A DNA stretch of 64,000 nucleotides from Agapetus fuscipes (taxonomy: Eukaryota > Arthropoda > Insecta > Trichoptera > Glossosomatidae), in assembly GCA_951799405.1 (NCBI GenBank), contig OX637338.1, forward strand, positions 4,092,001 to 4,156,000, in the 5' to 3' direction. The notes beneath the pieces are model-generated. The model saw nothing but the letters and a program-made list of their open reading frames with translations, had not been told where the DNA came from and made no database searches. Both the position numbers and the translations under genes were made by a program. Below, piece after piece: positions 1 to 11,100 of the stretch. The first letter of the stretch is position 1; every line of letters begins with the position of its first letter.

Positions 1-202
1 GTTATAGGAGGGTGACAATGGGGGAAGTTCTTTAATTTTCAACTATCAAAAACGTGACAGGACTAAACTTTTTTCAAACAAGTTCTTACAGTCCTGGAAT
101 GAAAAGTCCTCAAAAAATAACTGTACACATGTGAAATAGCCATTGAAGTACACCTATCCTATCATTCTGTTGTTCTTTATATCTATAAGTATAACCTATC
201 TA

Positions 203-294
203 CAATCTAAGTTGCAAAGATATATTAACATTTAAAATTCATATTAAATGCACGCTCATAAAGAGACACGTATAATTTTGCGCTTACAAATCGC
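203..294 (-). repeat. R1 retroposon-like repeat, 3' fragment
   Basis: Matches the 3' part of the R1 family in reverse orientation: it starts CAATCTAAGTTGCAAAGATAT and runs through the TTCATATTAAATGCA block to GCGCTTACA. The 5' half is missing. An R3 copy follows directly. Confidence 0.75.
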
Positions 295-295
295 C

Positions 296-505
296 ACCTT
301 AAAGGTAAAACTGAATTAATGCGGATTCACTGATTTGAGAAATCGTGGATAAAACATCTTATTGGGGGTTACTTTTCATAGTAAGTAAACTAATTATAAG
401 GAAGTACTCATAACGACACACTTTTGTAGTGTTTTCTCTCGTAGTAGAGAGGAAAAAATGTACTTTTATCTGAAAAACCCATGCCAGCTTAATATGTCAC
501 TTATC
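296..505 (+). repeat. R3 dispersed repeat, copy 1
   Basis: About 210 bp that align with 57770-58015. Shared blocks include GATTCACTGATT, TCTTATTGGG, GTAAACTAATTAT, TTTTCTCTCGTAG and AAACCCATG. The two copies differ by many small indels, so no reading frame is conserved between them. The family is unclassified. Confidence 0.65.
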
Positions 506-822
506 CTTTATTATATTGCCCTTCGTCGTCGTCTTTCGTCGTCAAGTTTCGATTTTCAAAACCAATGCCATCACAGCAGATGAAACACATTCATGACCTA
601 TGGCAAATTAATTTTTGTATATATGCTGCAATGCTGCGAGCTTTCGCGTGTGTGTTTACAAATGTATGAAAACTTTTAGCAAAATATCTGTTTGTTCATA
701 CTGAAAATGTATGGAACAATATTGACATCTAGCGGCAAAACGTGAAAGTTTTTTTTACATTTTCTTTTATTTCATGCAAATTAAAAAAAAAAAAAAGCCA
801 AATAAAAATGGATTTCAATCTG
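506..822. other. No gene seen
   Basis: AT-rich sequence with a run of A at 783-796. No coding signal or recognised repeat. Confidence 0.5.
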
Positions 823-900
823 TAATCTAAGTTGCAAACATATATAACATTTGAGATTCATATTACATGCATTCTTACAAGCAGACATGTATAAGTTCTA
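823..900 (-). repeat. R1 tail fragment
   Basis: A short reverse-oriented R1 3' end (TAATCTAAGTTGCAAACATAT, then TTCATATTACATGCATTC). It abuts a second, longer R1 copy and so forms a tandem pair. Confidence 0.65.
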
Positions 901-1178
901 ATCTAATCTAATCTAATCTAAGCTGCAAAAATATATATCATTTAAGATTTATATTAAATGCATTCCCACAATCAGATATGTATAAGTTCCCGCTTACATA
1001 TGCTGCATGTGTACTTACAACATAACAGCCCATTCCAAATGAACATAAGCCCTGCAACTCTTGCCAACCTTCCCTGAAACAAACTCTTACCTTACTTTTC
1101 CTCAAACAGAGATAAAATTTTCATGGTAAACCATTCTTACAGTATGGGTGGTCAGCCACATACTAACCTGTAAGTCAA
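901..1178 (-). repeat. R1 retroposon-like repeat, near full length
   Basis: Begins with four TCTAA units (reverse of the TTAGA tail) and ends at TAACCTGTAAGTCAA, the reverse of the family's 5' end. It contains the reverse of the GCATGTGTAAGCGCG and CAGGGAAGGTTGGCAAG blocks. A short insertion disrupts the region between the CAGGGAAGG and GGTTCAC blocks. Confidence 0.75.
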
Positions 1179-1200
1179 GGAAATTATTTTGTTAAGTTCT

Positions 1201-1417
1201 ATAATCTAAGTTGCAAAGATACATACCAATCGAGATTCATATTAAATGCATTCCCACAAGCAGACATTTATAAGTTCGCGCTTACACATAATGCATGTTG
1301 ACTTACAACATAAAAACCCAATCTCAAATTAATATAAGCCCTGCAACTCTTGCCAATCTTCCCTGAAACACAGCTGAAATCTGCAAAGTGAACCATTTTT
1401 TAAACTATGGGTGGTCA
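1201..1417 (-). repeat. R1 retroposon-like repeat
   Basis: Reverse orientation, from ATAATCTAAGTTGCAAAGAT to ATGGGTGGTCA. The last ~30 bp of the 5' end are missing. Confidence 0.75.
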
Positions 1418-1562
1418 ATTTTCTTTAACAAAGGCTGTATGTTTTTATTTTACAAGTTTTCCGAATTTTAACGCGAGGAAACTATGCGCAATATACACAT
1501 TCACCAAATGTTAAGGGGTTGGGCTGCGTAGCAGCCAGGGGCAACGCCCCTAGTTCAGTTTT

Positions 1563-1718
1563 AAATGCTGCATGTGTAAATAAAAAATAAAATCCAAGCA
1601 TCAAATGAACATAAATCCTGAAACTATTTCCGGCCTTTCGTGAAACAGGGGCGGTATTGATACAGTGAACCTATTTTTACAGTATGGGTGTCCAGCCTCA
1701 TACCAACCTATAAGTCAA
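1563..1718 (-). repeat. R1 retroposon-like repeat, 5' half
   Basis: Reverse orientation. It retains the middle and 5' end (GTATGGGTGTCCAGCCTCATA, then CCAACCTATAAGTCAA) but lacks the 3' tail. Confidence 0.7.
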
Positions 1719-2190
1719 ATACAATAATCAAAATAACCTCGTATCTTGTATAATAAACAGGATCTGTTAAAAAGCGATAAAATTCTCGCAATATAGGGAA
1801 GATTTATGGAAGTGCAGTACAAATATAATAATTCAACAGAAATCATGAATTACAGGTTCCAATTGCGCATAGAGGAGTCCGGATGGCCCCCAAACTTGGC
1901 CCCAGCTATAAAATAATATGGCCCGGGCCGTGTTTGATATTGATATTGCTATATTTCCCCACGGATTGGGTTTCATACCAAACTAATACCATGTTTTTGG
2001 TCCAATGCTCCCGTCTAATTTTTCCATGTTCCACGAAAAAAAAACACAACGATACCTACTTCAATAATTACTTCAGCAATTTAATGATAATCATTATTTT
2101 AAAAGAGCATTATAATCTGTTTATGAAAACTTATTCTGTTAAATTTAATTTTAAAAGGGATTATTCAAATAGGAAATATAATAAATAGGA

Positions 2191-2400
2191 ATAGAGGAAG
2201 ACCGAGAAAGATATGGATGGACCAAACATCCGAAATTGCGAATGAATGGAATATCCAAAGTCATAATAAAAGAAGAGCCTGTGTGAAAAAGGTTATGACT
2301 CTGGAGGAAATGAAAGAAGTACCTATGTAAGGACAGAAAAAAATGGCGGCTGATCTGTAATGTTGGCGGCTAGGGTTTGTTAAATTGGATTTTTTTCTGT
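2191..2400 (+). mobile_element. Non-LTR retrotransposon 3'-end fragment
   Basis: One frame reads RGRPRKIWMDQTSEIANEW and then VKKVMTLEEMKEV before a stop. This resembles the C-terminal tail of a LINE reverse transcriptase polyprotein (GRPR-x-W motif). The MTL-x-EMKEV segment and the following non-coding GGCGGCTGATCTGTAATGT recur at 43.8 kb and 58.8 kb, so these are three 5'-truncated copies of one LINE family. Confidence 0.65.
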
Positions 2401-2445
2401 TTAGTTTTGCTGATATTATTATTTACTGATTTATAAAATGTAATT

Positions 2446-2693
2446 TCGCACGCTTAATAATAAAGAGAAATAACTCGAAAATTGGGAAAATCGAGATTTT
2501 GTAATAAAACGCAAGAACAATGCGAGAAGAATAGGTAGAATGCGACAGCCGTTCAATTTGGACGAATATGACCGAGATAAAACATCGGCCGCCTTTTTCA
2601 TCCCATACAAGTTGTACTGGGTTTCTGAACTTTAAACGTGATTTCCCAACATTCTTGTTTTTTGAGTTATTGCTCTTTATTATAAACGTGCGA
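2446..2693. mobile_element. MITE with ~30-bp terminal inverted repeats
   Basis: The left end, TCGCACGCTTAATAATAAAG, is the inverse of the right end, which closes with CTCTTTATTATAAACGTGCGA. The arms continue inward through ATAACTC and TTGGGAAA. The element is 248 bp with no coding capacity, and no clear target duplication was found. It lies between a LINE fragment and an R1 copy. Confidence 0.7.
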
Positions 2694-2710
2694 TTTGTCG
2701 TGTATGTTCC

Positions 2711-3010
2711 TTGACTTATAGTTTGGTATGCGGCTGACCACCCATGTTGTAAAAATGGTTCACTTTGCCAATGTCACCCCTGTTACAGGGAAGGACGGCA
2801 AGAGTTGCAGGGTGTATGTCCATTTGAGATTTGGTTTTTATGTTGTAGGTTCACATGAGGCATGTGCAAGCGCGAACTTGTACGTGTCTGGTTGTGAGAA
2901 TAATGATAATAATAATAATTTATTCATAAAACTGTTTTACAGAAGATTTTTACAGAATGCATGTAATGTGAATCTCCAATGTAACATATCTTTGCAACTT
3001 AGATTAGATT
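2711..3010 (+). repeat. R1 retroposon-like repeat, full length with insertion
   Basis: Starts TTGACTTATAGTTTGGTATG and ends CTTTGCAACTTAGATTAGATT, the family's full span. A ~60-bp insertion (about 2900-2958) starting with AATAATGATAATAATAATAA splits the GTGGGAATGCATG block. The open frame across it is the repeat read in one frame, not a gene. Confidence 0.8.
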
Positions 3011-3439
3011 CAAATGATAAATTTTAGCCACCAAACTTGATATTTTTCTGTATTTTCTGAGATCATTTAAACTGTTTTGTCTTTTTTTTATCGATGGAGC
3101 ATATTGTTTGGAAAATTTTATATTCAAATTCTGGCAATTTTCATTTTACATTGAATGCAGAATGCTTTCAATACATTTAGTTTGAATGCCGACAGTGCTG
3201 TGGGGGATGAATCTCCCCTGTTACTTCCAAGTCCTGCGATACAGAAATCTGCTCCATAACTGCACGCTAGATCTGAGATAAACTTGGGTTGATCCCAGAT
3301 GCAAGCAACCTTGCATAACAGGTTGATCCGGTTAAAAAACAGATCTTCTAACCCACTTTCTCTTATGGCGTTTGATCCATATTTCGAGGGGAGGGAAAGG
3401 GATGCAAGTAGGTGAATTGGGGCTGCATCATTTACTTAT

Positions 3440-3860
3440 AATATCTATCGACAAGAAATTATTTTAACGAAAATAGAGAATGTATATCTGTTTCAACCTA
3501 CTTAAGAAAATGGTCATTAGTAAGAAAGAGAAAAAAGAACTTTACAGTTGCATTTCCATGTGTACAAAAAAAAACTCGGGCGAATATAAAAATATTTCTA
3601 GAAAGGTGGTAGCATAGCCGCGTGCGTACTATAAGCCTGGAGCAGTCCGAACATAGACGCATGCGGTATAAATCTTGTGATCAATAAAATTGACGAATTT
3701 TAAAGGAAAAAGGATTTATTTTAAGACATTATGGCATGTGTTGTAATTGAGTGTCAAAACACAAAATGGAGAAAGCAAGAAAACATAAAATTTGACACGT
3801 AAAAAAATGTTTTGTATGACTACACAACTGCAACGTTTGACAGGACTGAGACAAAAGTGG
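3440..3860 (+). repeat. R4 dispersed repeat, copy 1
   Basis: Aligns over ~400 bp with 23620-24020 and, inverted, in part with 15060-15250. Shared segments include GGCATTATGGCATG-like sequence, AACACAAAATGGAGAAAGCA and TGTTTTGTATGACTA. It has no coding frame and is unclassified. Confidence 0.65.
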
Positions 3861-4263
3861 TAGATAGTATGTATCAATGCAGGAAGTTAGTTTCTGCTCC
3901 TCTTTGTTATTACTCAATGGGCTGCAGTGTCTTGAGCGATATTTTGGCGCGCATTGGGGTTAGTATAGCCCCCGAATCGTGTCGTCATGGCAACAATCTC
4001 ACACACACATGCACACACACAGCACCACTACACCCTCAGAATCAAATATCCTGTGCAGGGGCAATGCACACCGAATATCACATTATACACGGTCATTACA
4101 AACATTATTAGAGAACACGCATCAAACCATTCATTCCTCATTGCAGGAAGTACTATCACAAGATTTACCGTATTAAATCAGACCAAACATCTCAAATAAA
4201 TATTTTGTGTCATTTGGCACCACTTTCTCCAGAGCTCCGTATCTTGGCCAGAAACACTCACTG

Positions 4264-4400
4264 TAAGGCCTAGTATTTTCAACATTAGCTTTCATGTGAC
4301 TTGAAACGGATAGAAAAAAACTACCCACACGATTGACCTAAGTGCGTCCTTTACATGTAGTATAAAGTCGATATGCTAACCTTGAAAATACCGGGCTCAA
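4264..4400. mobile_element. MITE-X copy 1
   Basis: A ~137-bp element with inverted ends: left TAAGGCCTAGTATTTTCAAC, right GCTAACCTTGAAAATACCGG followed by GCTC. Related copies are at 55124-55258 and 56935-57056. Confidence 0.7.
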
Positions 4401-4419
4401 GTACCTGTACCTTTAACTT

Positions 4420-4730
4420 TGTCGCCATTCCGCTACAGGCAGCCAAGATCATTACAGAGTGGCCTCCATTACTTTCCATACTTGCTTACATTTTTTCAAT
4501 TCATTCACATCCATCACGTTTTTCTTACATATTCTTCTTTGCATCCGCACTGTATTTTCAAACCTTTCACAATTTCAAGAATCTCATCAATCCATAATTT
4601 TATTTTTCCTTTTAAATTTCCCTGTGTATACACTTTGTCTTTCATCATCCATTGTTTTTACAAGTCCAAACCATCTCATCACATAATTTTGTTTTTAAAT
4701 ATAACAGTAATCGTGCAAATTATATAGTTT
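4420..4730 (-). mobile_element. LINE 3'-end fragment
   Basis: Read on the minus strand it contains MRWFGLVKTMDDERQSV-like sequence, then a C-terminal tail with ATGGAGGCCACTCTG, and ends near CGGAATGGCGACA. This is the typical 3' end of a degraded non-LTR retrotransposon. An inverted relative is at 5285-5575. Confidence 0.55.
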
Positions 4731-5284
4731 TGGCGACCCCTTATCCTCAACCCTTGATGTAACAGCATCATCTCTGCGAAATGAAAGCATCACCATTTAT
4801 GCATAATTTTTTAAAGTCATTTGATAAATTATTTCTTGGATCATGTCCTCCCTTAAAACATGTGCTTAATCGTGTTTGGCCTAATGATGAATAATTTAAA
4901 AATTTAAATAAACAATCCATTAATAACGTGCGGCATATATGTGTTATGTTGCATCAAAAATATCTACATAAAAAAATACGAAAGCTCCAAATAAAAGGTT
5001 TTGTTAGGAGATACTATTATACATTGTGATTTTGCAGTTATTTTTTCAATTACCGAGAATCAACCCACCTTTGTATCTTCATATCTGTCACGAAAATGTC
5101 TTTGTTTTTAATTTTAAACTTTTTCATAGGTCGTTGTTTCGTGAAAGTTTCAGGAGTTTCCACTGTGTAGCAGATATTTTAGAATTACTGTCCACTAAAA
5201 ACCAAAGTTTTTTAATCAAGGAGTCTCTTTGAATGTAATAAGTTTTAACATGTTTTTCATTGTATGTACACATATAAAAAGAAA

Positions 5285-5575
5285 GCAAAGCTACAAAAAC
5301 ATGATTATTTATTTCGGGCATGTTGAAAGAATGGATAATGATAGACTGACAGTGAAATGTGAAATAGAAAAGAGGAAAAGGAAGACACAAAATTTTTTTT
5401 GCTCAGAATACTGAAATTAGGAACAATACGATGTACAGAGTGGTATTTATAAAAAAAACGATCGATATGAAAAAATTGAAAGAAGTAAGCAAGGATAGGT
5501 ATAAATGCAAGCACATCCACAGAGGCTATGGCCTTCCCTAACGGAATGGCGACAGAGTTAAGTTACTTAAAAGTA
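5285..5575 (+). mobile_element. LINE 3'-end fragment
   Basis: The frame reads YFGHVERMDNDRLTVK, matching the GHV-x-RM-D motif near the C-terminus of LINE polyproteins. Further on it reads KEVSKDRYKCKHIHRG, then a stop, and ends CGGAATGGCGACAGAGTTAA. It has the same 3' end as the fragment at 4420-4730 but in the opposite orientation. Confidence 0.6.
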
Positions 5576-5669
5576 AACCTTAGACGCTGTTCACCAGAAG
5601 CAGGGGTGGCAATGCGTCATGAAATGACAGATGTGAATTATTAATTATGATTGATTAATATAGTGTTTT

Positions 5670-5891
5670 TTATATTCTACCTATATAGCTGCACAGGACA
5701 ATATTGCATGCACCAAGTAGAAGGCACCAGATTCCCAGCCACGTCCTGCAGTTTCCGGGCTGGTAATCATGACGATGGGATCCTCTCCAGCAGCTGCTCA
5801 CATCCTCGAACCCAGCACCTCCAGCATCCAGGCGCTCGCGTGACCCCCTGTCCCACAGGGCCATGCTCATCACTTCATCTGAGCTCAGCAA
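5670..5891 (-). other. GC-rich isolated ORF, possible exon or pseudogene
   Basis: A GC-rich island of ~190 bp in AT-rich surroundings. On the minus strand a 73-codon frame is open, with SSDEVMSMALWDRGSRERLD near its start. A splice-acceptor-like GCTGAGCTCAG and a donor-like GAT|GTGAGC flank ~85 bp of this frame. I do not recognise the protein. It could be an exon of a gene to the left, a pseudogene fragment or chance; the plus strand is also open. Confidence 0.3.
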
Positions 5892-5899
5892 GGCAAACC

Positions 5900-7128
5900 A
5901 AAGTACAGATACACGACTTTTTAATACAATTTATAATCAAAATATATTTGTAAGACATACTTTTACGCAGTTCACTTTAGTTAAGTTTAAAAAAATAGCA
6001 GTTTTCCGTGAAATATATAAAAAGTACCTAAGGCATTGTTTTGTGGATCATCCATTAATTTTTTTTTCATTCTTTCACATTTTTTTAAATAATTTATATC
6101 ACTGTAACTGGCCAAAAATTCCACAAGTTAGAGGCTTACTTTTAACACCTTGAAAATAATTCAGCTCACTATTTTTTTTTTATTAAATTTATTTCTTTCT
6201 TACTAAATGAATAGTCACTGATTATTTATGAATCATTCATCATGAAGAATAAAAAAATCTTTATGGGTTACTGGGTGTTTACCACCATAGTGACCTAAAT
6301 CAATAAATCAAAACTTTTGGTCAGGGGGAAAAAACAATAGGTATCTATGTACGTATTTGCAGGCAATGATAAAGTACTGGAAAAGAATTCTTTCTTTATT
6401 AAAATTACTATTATTTTATTTTCACAAATTAACGATGACGATTGTAAAATTTCATTGTTTGTTATTATTAATAGTTTTTCGTGTATAAAGTAAATAAAAC
6501 AACGCTTTTATCTCTTTTCTCAAACTTAAAACAGAGACTGAAAAGTAACACGGCGAAAATTTTCACGTAAAAAGCTTTTAAGATTTAGGTAATGAAATTC
6601 ATAATTATAAATGAACTGCTTCAGTTATGAGGTAATTTCGGAATTTTAAACAAACGCAATTTTTCACTTGCGTCGTACATCGTCCCGCGTATTCTGAGGT
6701 AAATATTTAATTTTAAAGAAACCAATAAAGTTGTCAGCAAGCCTGTACTACACAGCTCGTAAAGAACCAAAAACGACAATGTAGGATTTATTAGAAAACG
6801 AGATAAACATAATGGAAACACACAAAATCATTTTCTCATCAATTCTGTATTTTCATTTCATTTTCGTACAAAATCCTAGTTTTCCGTTTTCGATTATGTA
6901 AGACTCATATATTTCCACAAGAAAGATCAGATTACTTTTTACTTATGACGTACTAATTATTTTTTCATGTATTTCAAAAAAGTTACTAAACTTAGTTTAA
7001 AAATTTTCATGGTTTTTCTTTTCAGATTAGTGGATATTTTCTCTTTGAATAAGATAATCCTAGTATTAAGTATTTACTATAAGGGAGATCGAATTACGAA
7101 AGTCATTGGACTCACTCGCACTTGTACA
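5900..7128. other. No gene seen
   Basis: AT-rich unique-looking sequence with poly-T runs. The short open frames have no codon structure or recognisable domain. Confidence 0.5.
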
Positions 7129-7243
7129 CTGTTATTCATAGAGAACAAATCCATGGCTCATCAGCTACCTATAGTAAATTTTCCATACAAAAAAACTATG
7201 ATCTGTGGATCATTTATGGTTGAAACTTTTGTGAATAGCACTG
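7129..7243. mobile_element. R7 palindromic MITE, copy 1
   Basis: The ends are inverted: CTGTTATTCATAGAGAACAAA on the left and TTTTGTGAATAGCACTG on the right. The centre contains TCCATACAAAAAAACTATGAT and TCTGTGGATCAT. It aligns along its length with 42087-42191. Confidence 0.6.
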
Positions 7244-7388
7244 AGAGTTACTATATGCTTTTGCGTAAAGTAACGATTATAGATACATAGGAAGTTACAC
7301 CGAGGTACATCTTAGGATTAATACACCCTAATTTCGCTTCACTTGTTTTTGAATGGATAACGAAGGTAACTCGATAATTTAAAGACAC

Positions 7389-7404
7389 TTAATCCCGGGA
7401 TTAA
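7389..7404. repeat. Short perfect palindrome
   Basis: TTAATCCCGGGATTAA is a 16-bp perfect palindrome. It sits near further inverted GGATTAAA/TTTAATCC pieces at 7467-7515, probably a decayed palindromic element. Confidence 0.5.
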
Positions 7405-7814
7405 ACTTGAACTAATGCAATTAAAAACCTCCCTCGGACGAAATTTCATTTTTTGTTTAAGCAGGAATTGGATTAAATTAATTAGATCCTTTTCATTGCT
7501 TTAATCCAATTTAAGCAATTAAAAAGTTTCACTGTTTTTTAAAAAAAAAAAAAAAATATATACACTTTTTACCTAGCATCCCTTAGATTTTTTTTAACGT
7601 ATGATCAATTAAAATCGTTTTTATTTTTTGTTGTGTACAATTTTAAATTTGAATTTTGTTTTAGTGTTCCATTTGACAGTTCGATTTTTGAATTCGTTCC
7701 ACGTAAAGGCGGGAATGCGTTGGCGCCCAACGTAGCGCCTGTGTTGCCCGCACGACCACCAACATAACACTAACTAACATCAGGAAAGCACACACTTCGT
7801 AGAGGCGCATTGTA

Positions 7815-7950
7815 ACTCTGTAAACTCCTGCGTTCTAACTCATCCATTTCGTGTACAAGAAAATTTATCGTAATAAAAACTCTCATTAGAGGCGCTGTTT
7901 TAATATCAGTATAGCTTTTGAGTTTGAAAGTTACGTTTTATACTTAGGAG
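7815..7950. mobile_element. R6 palindromic repeat
   Basis: Contains the family core CTCATTAGAGGCGCTGTTTT and the right arm GTTACGTTTTATACTTAGGAG. The left arm is degraded. Confidence 0.6.
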
Positions 7951-9382
7951 ACTAGCTCTGTGCATTGCCTATGTAGGTACATCTTTCGTATACGCATCTA
8001 CCCATTCGATACTTTCCGCGTATTATAAAGTCGATCGATTGGGAAAAGGAGCTTTTCTAAATTTGCGGAAATGATTATAAAGTTGCCAACTCTCGATGGG
8101 GTCATGAAAGAAAATTAAGAAGGTAGCCCCTGAAGAGCATAGATGCTGCTTCTACTAGTTCAGGTTTAGATTATATTGTTCTTGTAGAGACAAAAAAATA
8201 GACTATGGAATAATTAATTAAAAAAATATTTTAAAAATAAGAATAAAACGCTTTATGAGGCATTAACTTTGTAGCCCTTCATTTAAACAATTAAATTGTA
8301 TTTTTTTTAATAGTTACAAAATGAAAAAAAAAAAATGTTGGTAGTTACGTCCTTTTTATAAATGAACTTCACATTATCCTTTACAAATTATTCGTTTTCC
8401 CATTTTTAATATATTTTTTTTATTTTAGAAAAAAAATGTTAAAAACTCTACGTAAAGACTTGGGTCTCTACTCTACGACTTACAATGCTTTTAGGGGTCG
8501 TAGCTAGAAAGTGCACAATAAAGAACAGGCACACATTCAGAAGGTACATAATAATGCTCTCTCTTTACTCTCATTTTTATGTGGGCGGGTAAATTGGCGA
8601 GTCTCTTATAAATGAAAATAAAACTACGTTTATAATGGACTCCGTACAATATCTGAAATTACATTTTTTTCTCGGCGGACAAACGTCCCAGTACTATTAG
8701 ACTAGAGTCAACTTAGCAACCAATCCAAAGATGTTTGTATTTTCTCCAGGAATCCGTGTGAAGTCGCAATTTATTAGCCCGGACTTAACTAATATTGTTT
8801 AAATCCATTGAGGTTTAAATCTCAAAAAATACGTGGGCATCTTTTTATTGAGCATTTCATTCCTCAAGAAGATTTATAACTTTTTTTATTGTAAATTCTT
8901 GATTGGAACTCCTTTGAGATATAAATTTGCCATACCTCCTCTCATCGTCGTTTTTGTATATATAAGACATTGAAGTTTATAGCGTTTTATTTGGGCCCAA
9001 AAACCTCCCTAACGCAGACCATTTCCAGATCTATTCCACCCTAAAATAAGGGTGACTTTGCCATCAAATAATCCCTATACTCTTGTGTATACATACTTTT
9101 CATTCAGCCCCATCCCCTCGATACAATTCGACACGTGGGAACTCACACATATACAGAAACCTAAGTACATATGTAAACTCCAAACCAAACTTAATTTAAA
9201 ACCAAAATATGCACAGCACCTTCAGTGAGAGTTTTAGTTTTCTGTCATATATGGTAAAACGGGAGTAGCGAAGCACGTGCAAGAAACGCACACGTGTGCA
9301 AAAAGCTTGTGTGTACACGTGCTAGCAGATTTATAATGCACACACTCTCGTGCGTTATGGTACGTCACAGGAAAGCGCACGT
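7951..9382. other. No gene seen
   Basis: AT-rich with A and T runs. No coding signal. A cluster of CACGTG-like words occurs at 9270-9330 without further structure. Confidence 0.45.
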
Positions 9383-9392
9383 GCAAGCAATG
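9383..9392. repeat. Target-site duplication, left
   Basis: GCAAGCAATG, identical to 9944-9953, directly flanking the foldback element. Confidence 0.8.
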
Positions 9393-9943
9393 ATTCTATG
9401 ATAGAACAACACAGTGACAAAACGACATATAAAATGACGACACATGACAAAACGACACATGACATTACATCACATGACAGTACGACACATGACAAAACAT
9501 CACAACGACAAAACATCACAAAACAGAAAACACCATAAACGACATGACAAGAAAGTGAGACATGAGGAAATGGAACTCATGCCTGTATTACTTGGTAAAG
9601 CTTCTAAAAAAATTAACGCCCCAACTATCATAATTGAATAAAAAAAATCTCACTAAGCTGCACATAAAGAGCAACTTTATCGAGCGTTATCCCCCGAAGG
9701 AGTCGCATAAGGCGTGTGGAAGCAAAATAAATGTTTGTGTTGTTTGTGATGTTCTTTCACGTACCGTTTATGGCATGTTCTGTTTTAGATGTGATGTCCT
9801 TTTGTTATTTTTTCATAGTGATGTTTTGTTATAATGATGTATTTTCTGTGTTCTTTGTCATGTGTCGTTCTGTCAGGTGTCGTTCTGTCACGTGTCCTTA
9901 TGTCATGTGTCGTTTTGTCACTGTGCCGTTCTGACCTGTCACC
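9393..9943. mobile_element. Foldback element with tandem-repeat arms, copy 1
   Basis: A 551-bp element. Both arms are made of degenerate ~10-20-bp units such as GACAAAACGACACAT on the left and their inverse (ATGTGTCGTTTTGTC) on the right. The right end reads inward GGTGACAGGTCAGAACGGCA. A ~150-bp unrelated loop separates the arms. Ten-bp direct repeats GCAAGCAATG flank it, which shows that it transposed. The open frames across the arms are repeat artefacts. Confidence 0.85.
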
Positions 9944-9953
9944 GCAAGCAATG
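9944..9953. repeat. Target-site duplication, right
   Basis: GCAAGCAATG, identical to 9383-9392. Confidence 0.8.
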
Positions 9954-10578
9954 CATCTGTCACGTTGGGCGCGCAAATAAGATTTGGCCGGAGTATTATC
10001 GATTTGTGCCAATTCCCCAATAATGTGTCCCCCTGGAAGATTCATAATAAAATAATAGAGGGGCATGACCTTCAAACTAGGCGAGCATAGTTTCCTATAA
10101 GTACTTTATGCACTTGTGTCTATGGAATGAACCTTTATTGTTATATTAGGGTGGTGAATCAGAATAACTCAAATACGAATGGCATTGGTAAAAAGCTTGC
10201 ATGGACATTTAAGTTTATGTTAAGAAATTAGTAGAGTAAAAAATAACTTTCAAAATATTGAACAATTTATAATCCACATGATTACGTAATTAACAGACCT
10301 ATGGGTGTATTGGCACATACATTTCATTGTAAATATTTTCATTTACTGGTTTTGATTTCATTAAATTGTTTTTCTACTCTCATTTGGTAATTTACTAATT
10401 ACAAAACGGCTAACGCAATCACAATGTTATACATTTCCACACGGGTGTGGACATTTATCAAAATACTCCAAATTGTAGCTTTCCTTTTTTCGAAGGAAAA
10501 CAGAAGGCTTGAAATTAAAATAATGCAAAATATTTGAACCGCAAAAAAAAACCAACTTAAACAGTTACTTGGCTAAAT
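9954..10578. other. No gene seen
   Basis: AT-rich sequence without coding frames or a clear repeat match. Confidence 0.5.
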
Positions 10579-10802
10579 GGTCGGTATGAGGTTGACCACC
10601 TATGCTGTAAAAACTTAGTTCACTTTGCCAATAGAGTTGCAGGGCATATGTTTATTTGAGTTTTGGGTTGAATGTTTAAGCTTATATAGTGATATGCGGC
10701 ATGTATAAACGCGACCTTATATGTGTCTGCAGTCTGCTTGTGGGCATAAATTTAATATGAATCCTAAATGCAATATATCTTTGCAACTTAGATTAGATTA
10801 TA
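10579..10802 (+). repeat. R1 retroposon-like repeat
   Basis: From GGTCGGTATGAGGTTGACC to TTGCAACTTAGATTAGATTA. An internal deletion removes the CACCCCTGTTTCAGGG block. Confidence 0.75.
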
Positions 10803-11092
10803 AATATAATCGAAGGGAATGATAAATTACACGTTTTGACAAAAGTAAGGTTTTAATATCTTCAAGTGGACGAGTACATTATAATGACTATTATTTACTA
10901 TTTTGTTGTTTATTTCATGGTCGTAGAAAAAGTATTGTATGCCACTGCACGTAATAAGCTTTTGTAACACTCGTGATGTCTATTGTGCCATAAATAACTA
11001 TAACTTATGTAAAAAAAAATATTAGTTTATGTCAAAAATTCTATTTTGACATAACTTGACAACATTATTATTATTATTATTCTGTCGTATCA

Positions 11093-11100
11093 TTAGCAAT
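11093..11100. repeat. 8-bp target-site duplication, left
   Basis: TTAGCAAT, repeated at 11437-11444. Confidence 0.8.

Noticed and set aside
2728..3027. 99-codon open frame resembling a small conserved protein; similar frames at 22488 and 30149
   Set aside because: All three are the R1 repeat read in one frame. The frames shift between copies and contain no family domain.
9393..9560. CRISPR-like array
   Set aside because: The units are degenerate, contiguous without unique spacers, mirrored on the other arm, and lie in an animal genome.
9350..10075. Thr/His/Asp-rich open frames with repeated KTTHD-like peptides
   Set aside because: They come from the tandem units of the foldback arms. Both strands are open for the same reason.
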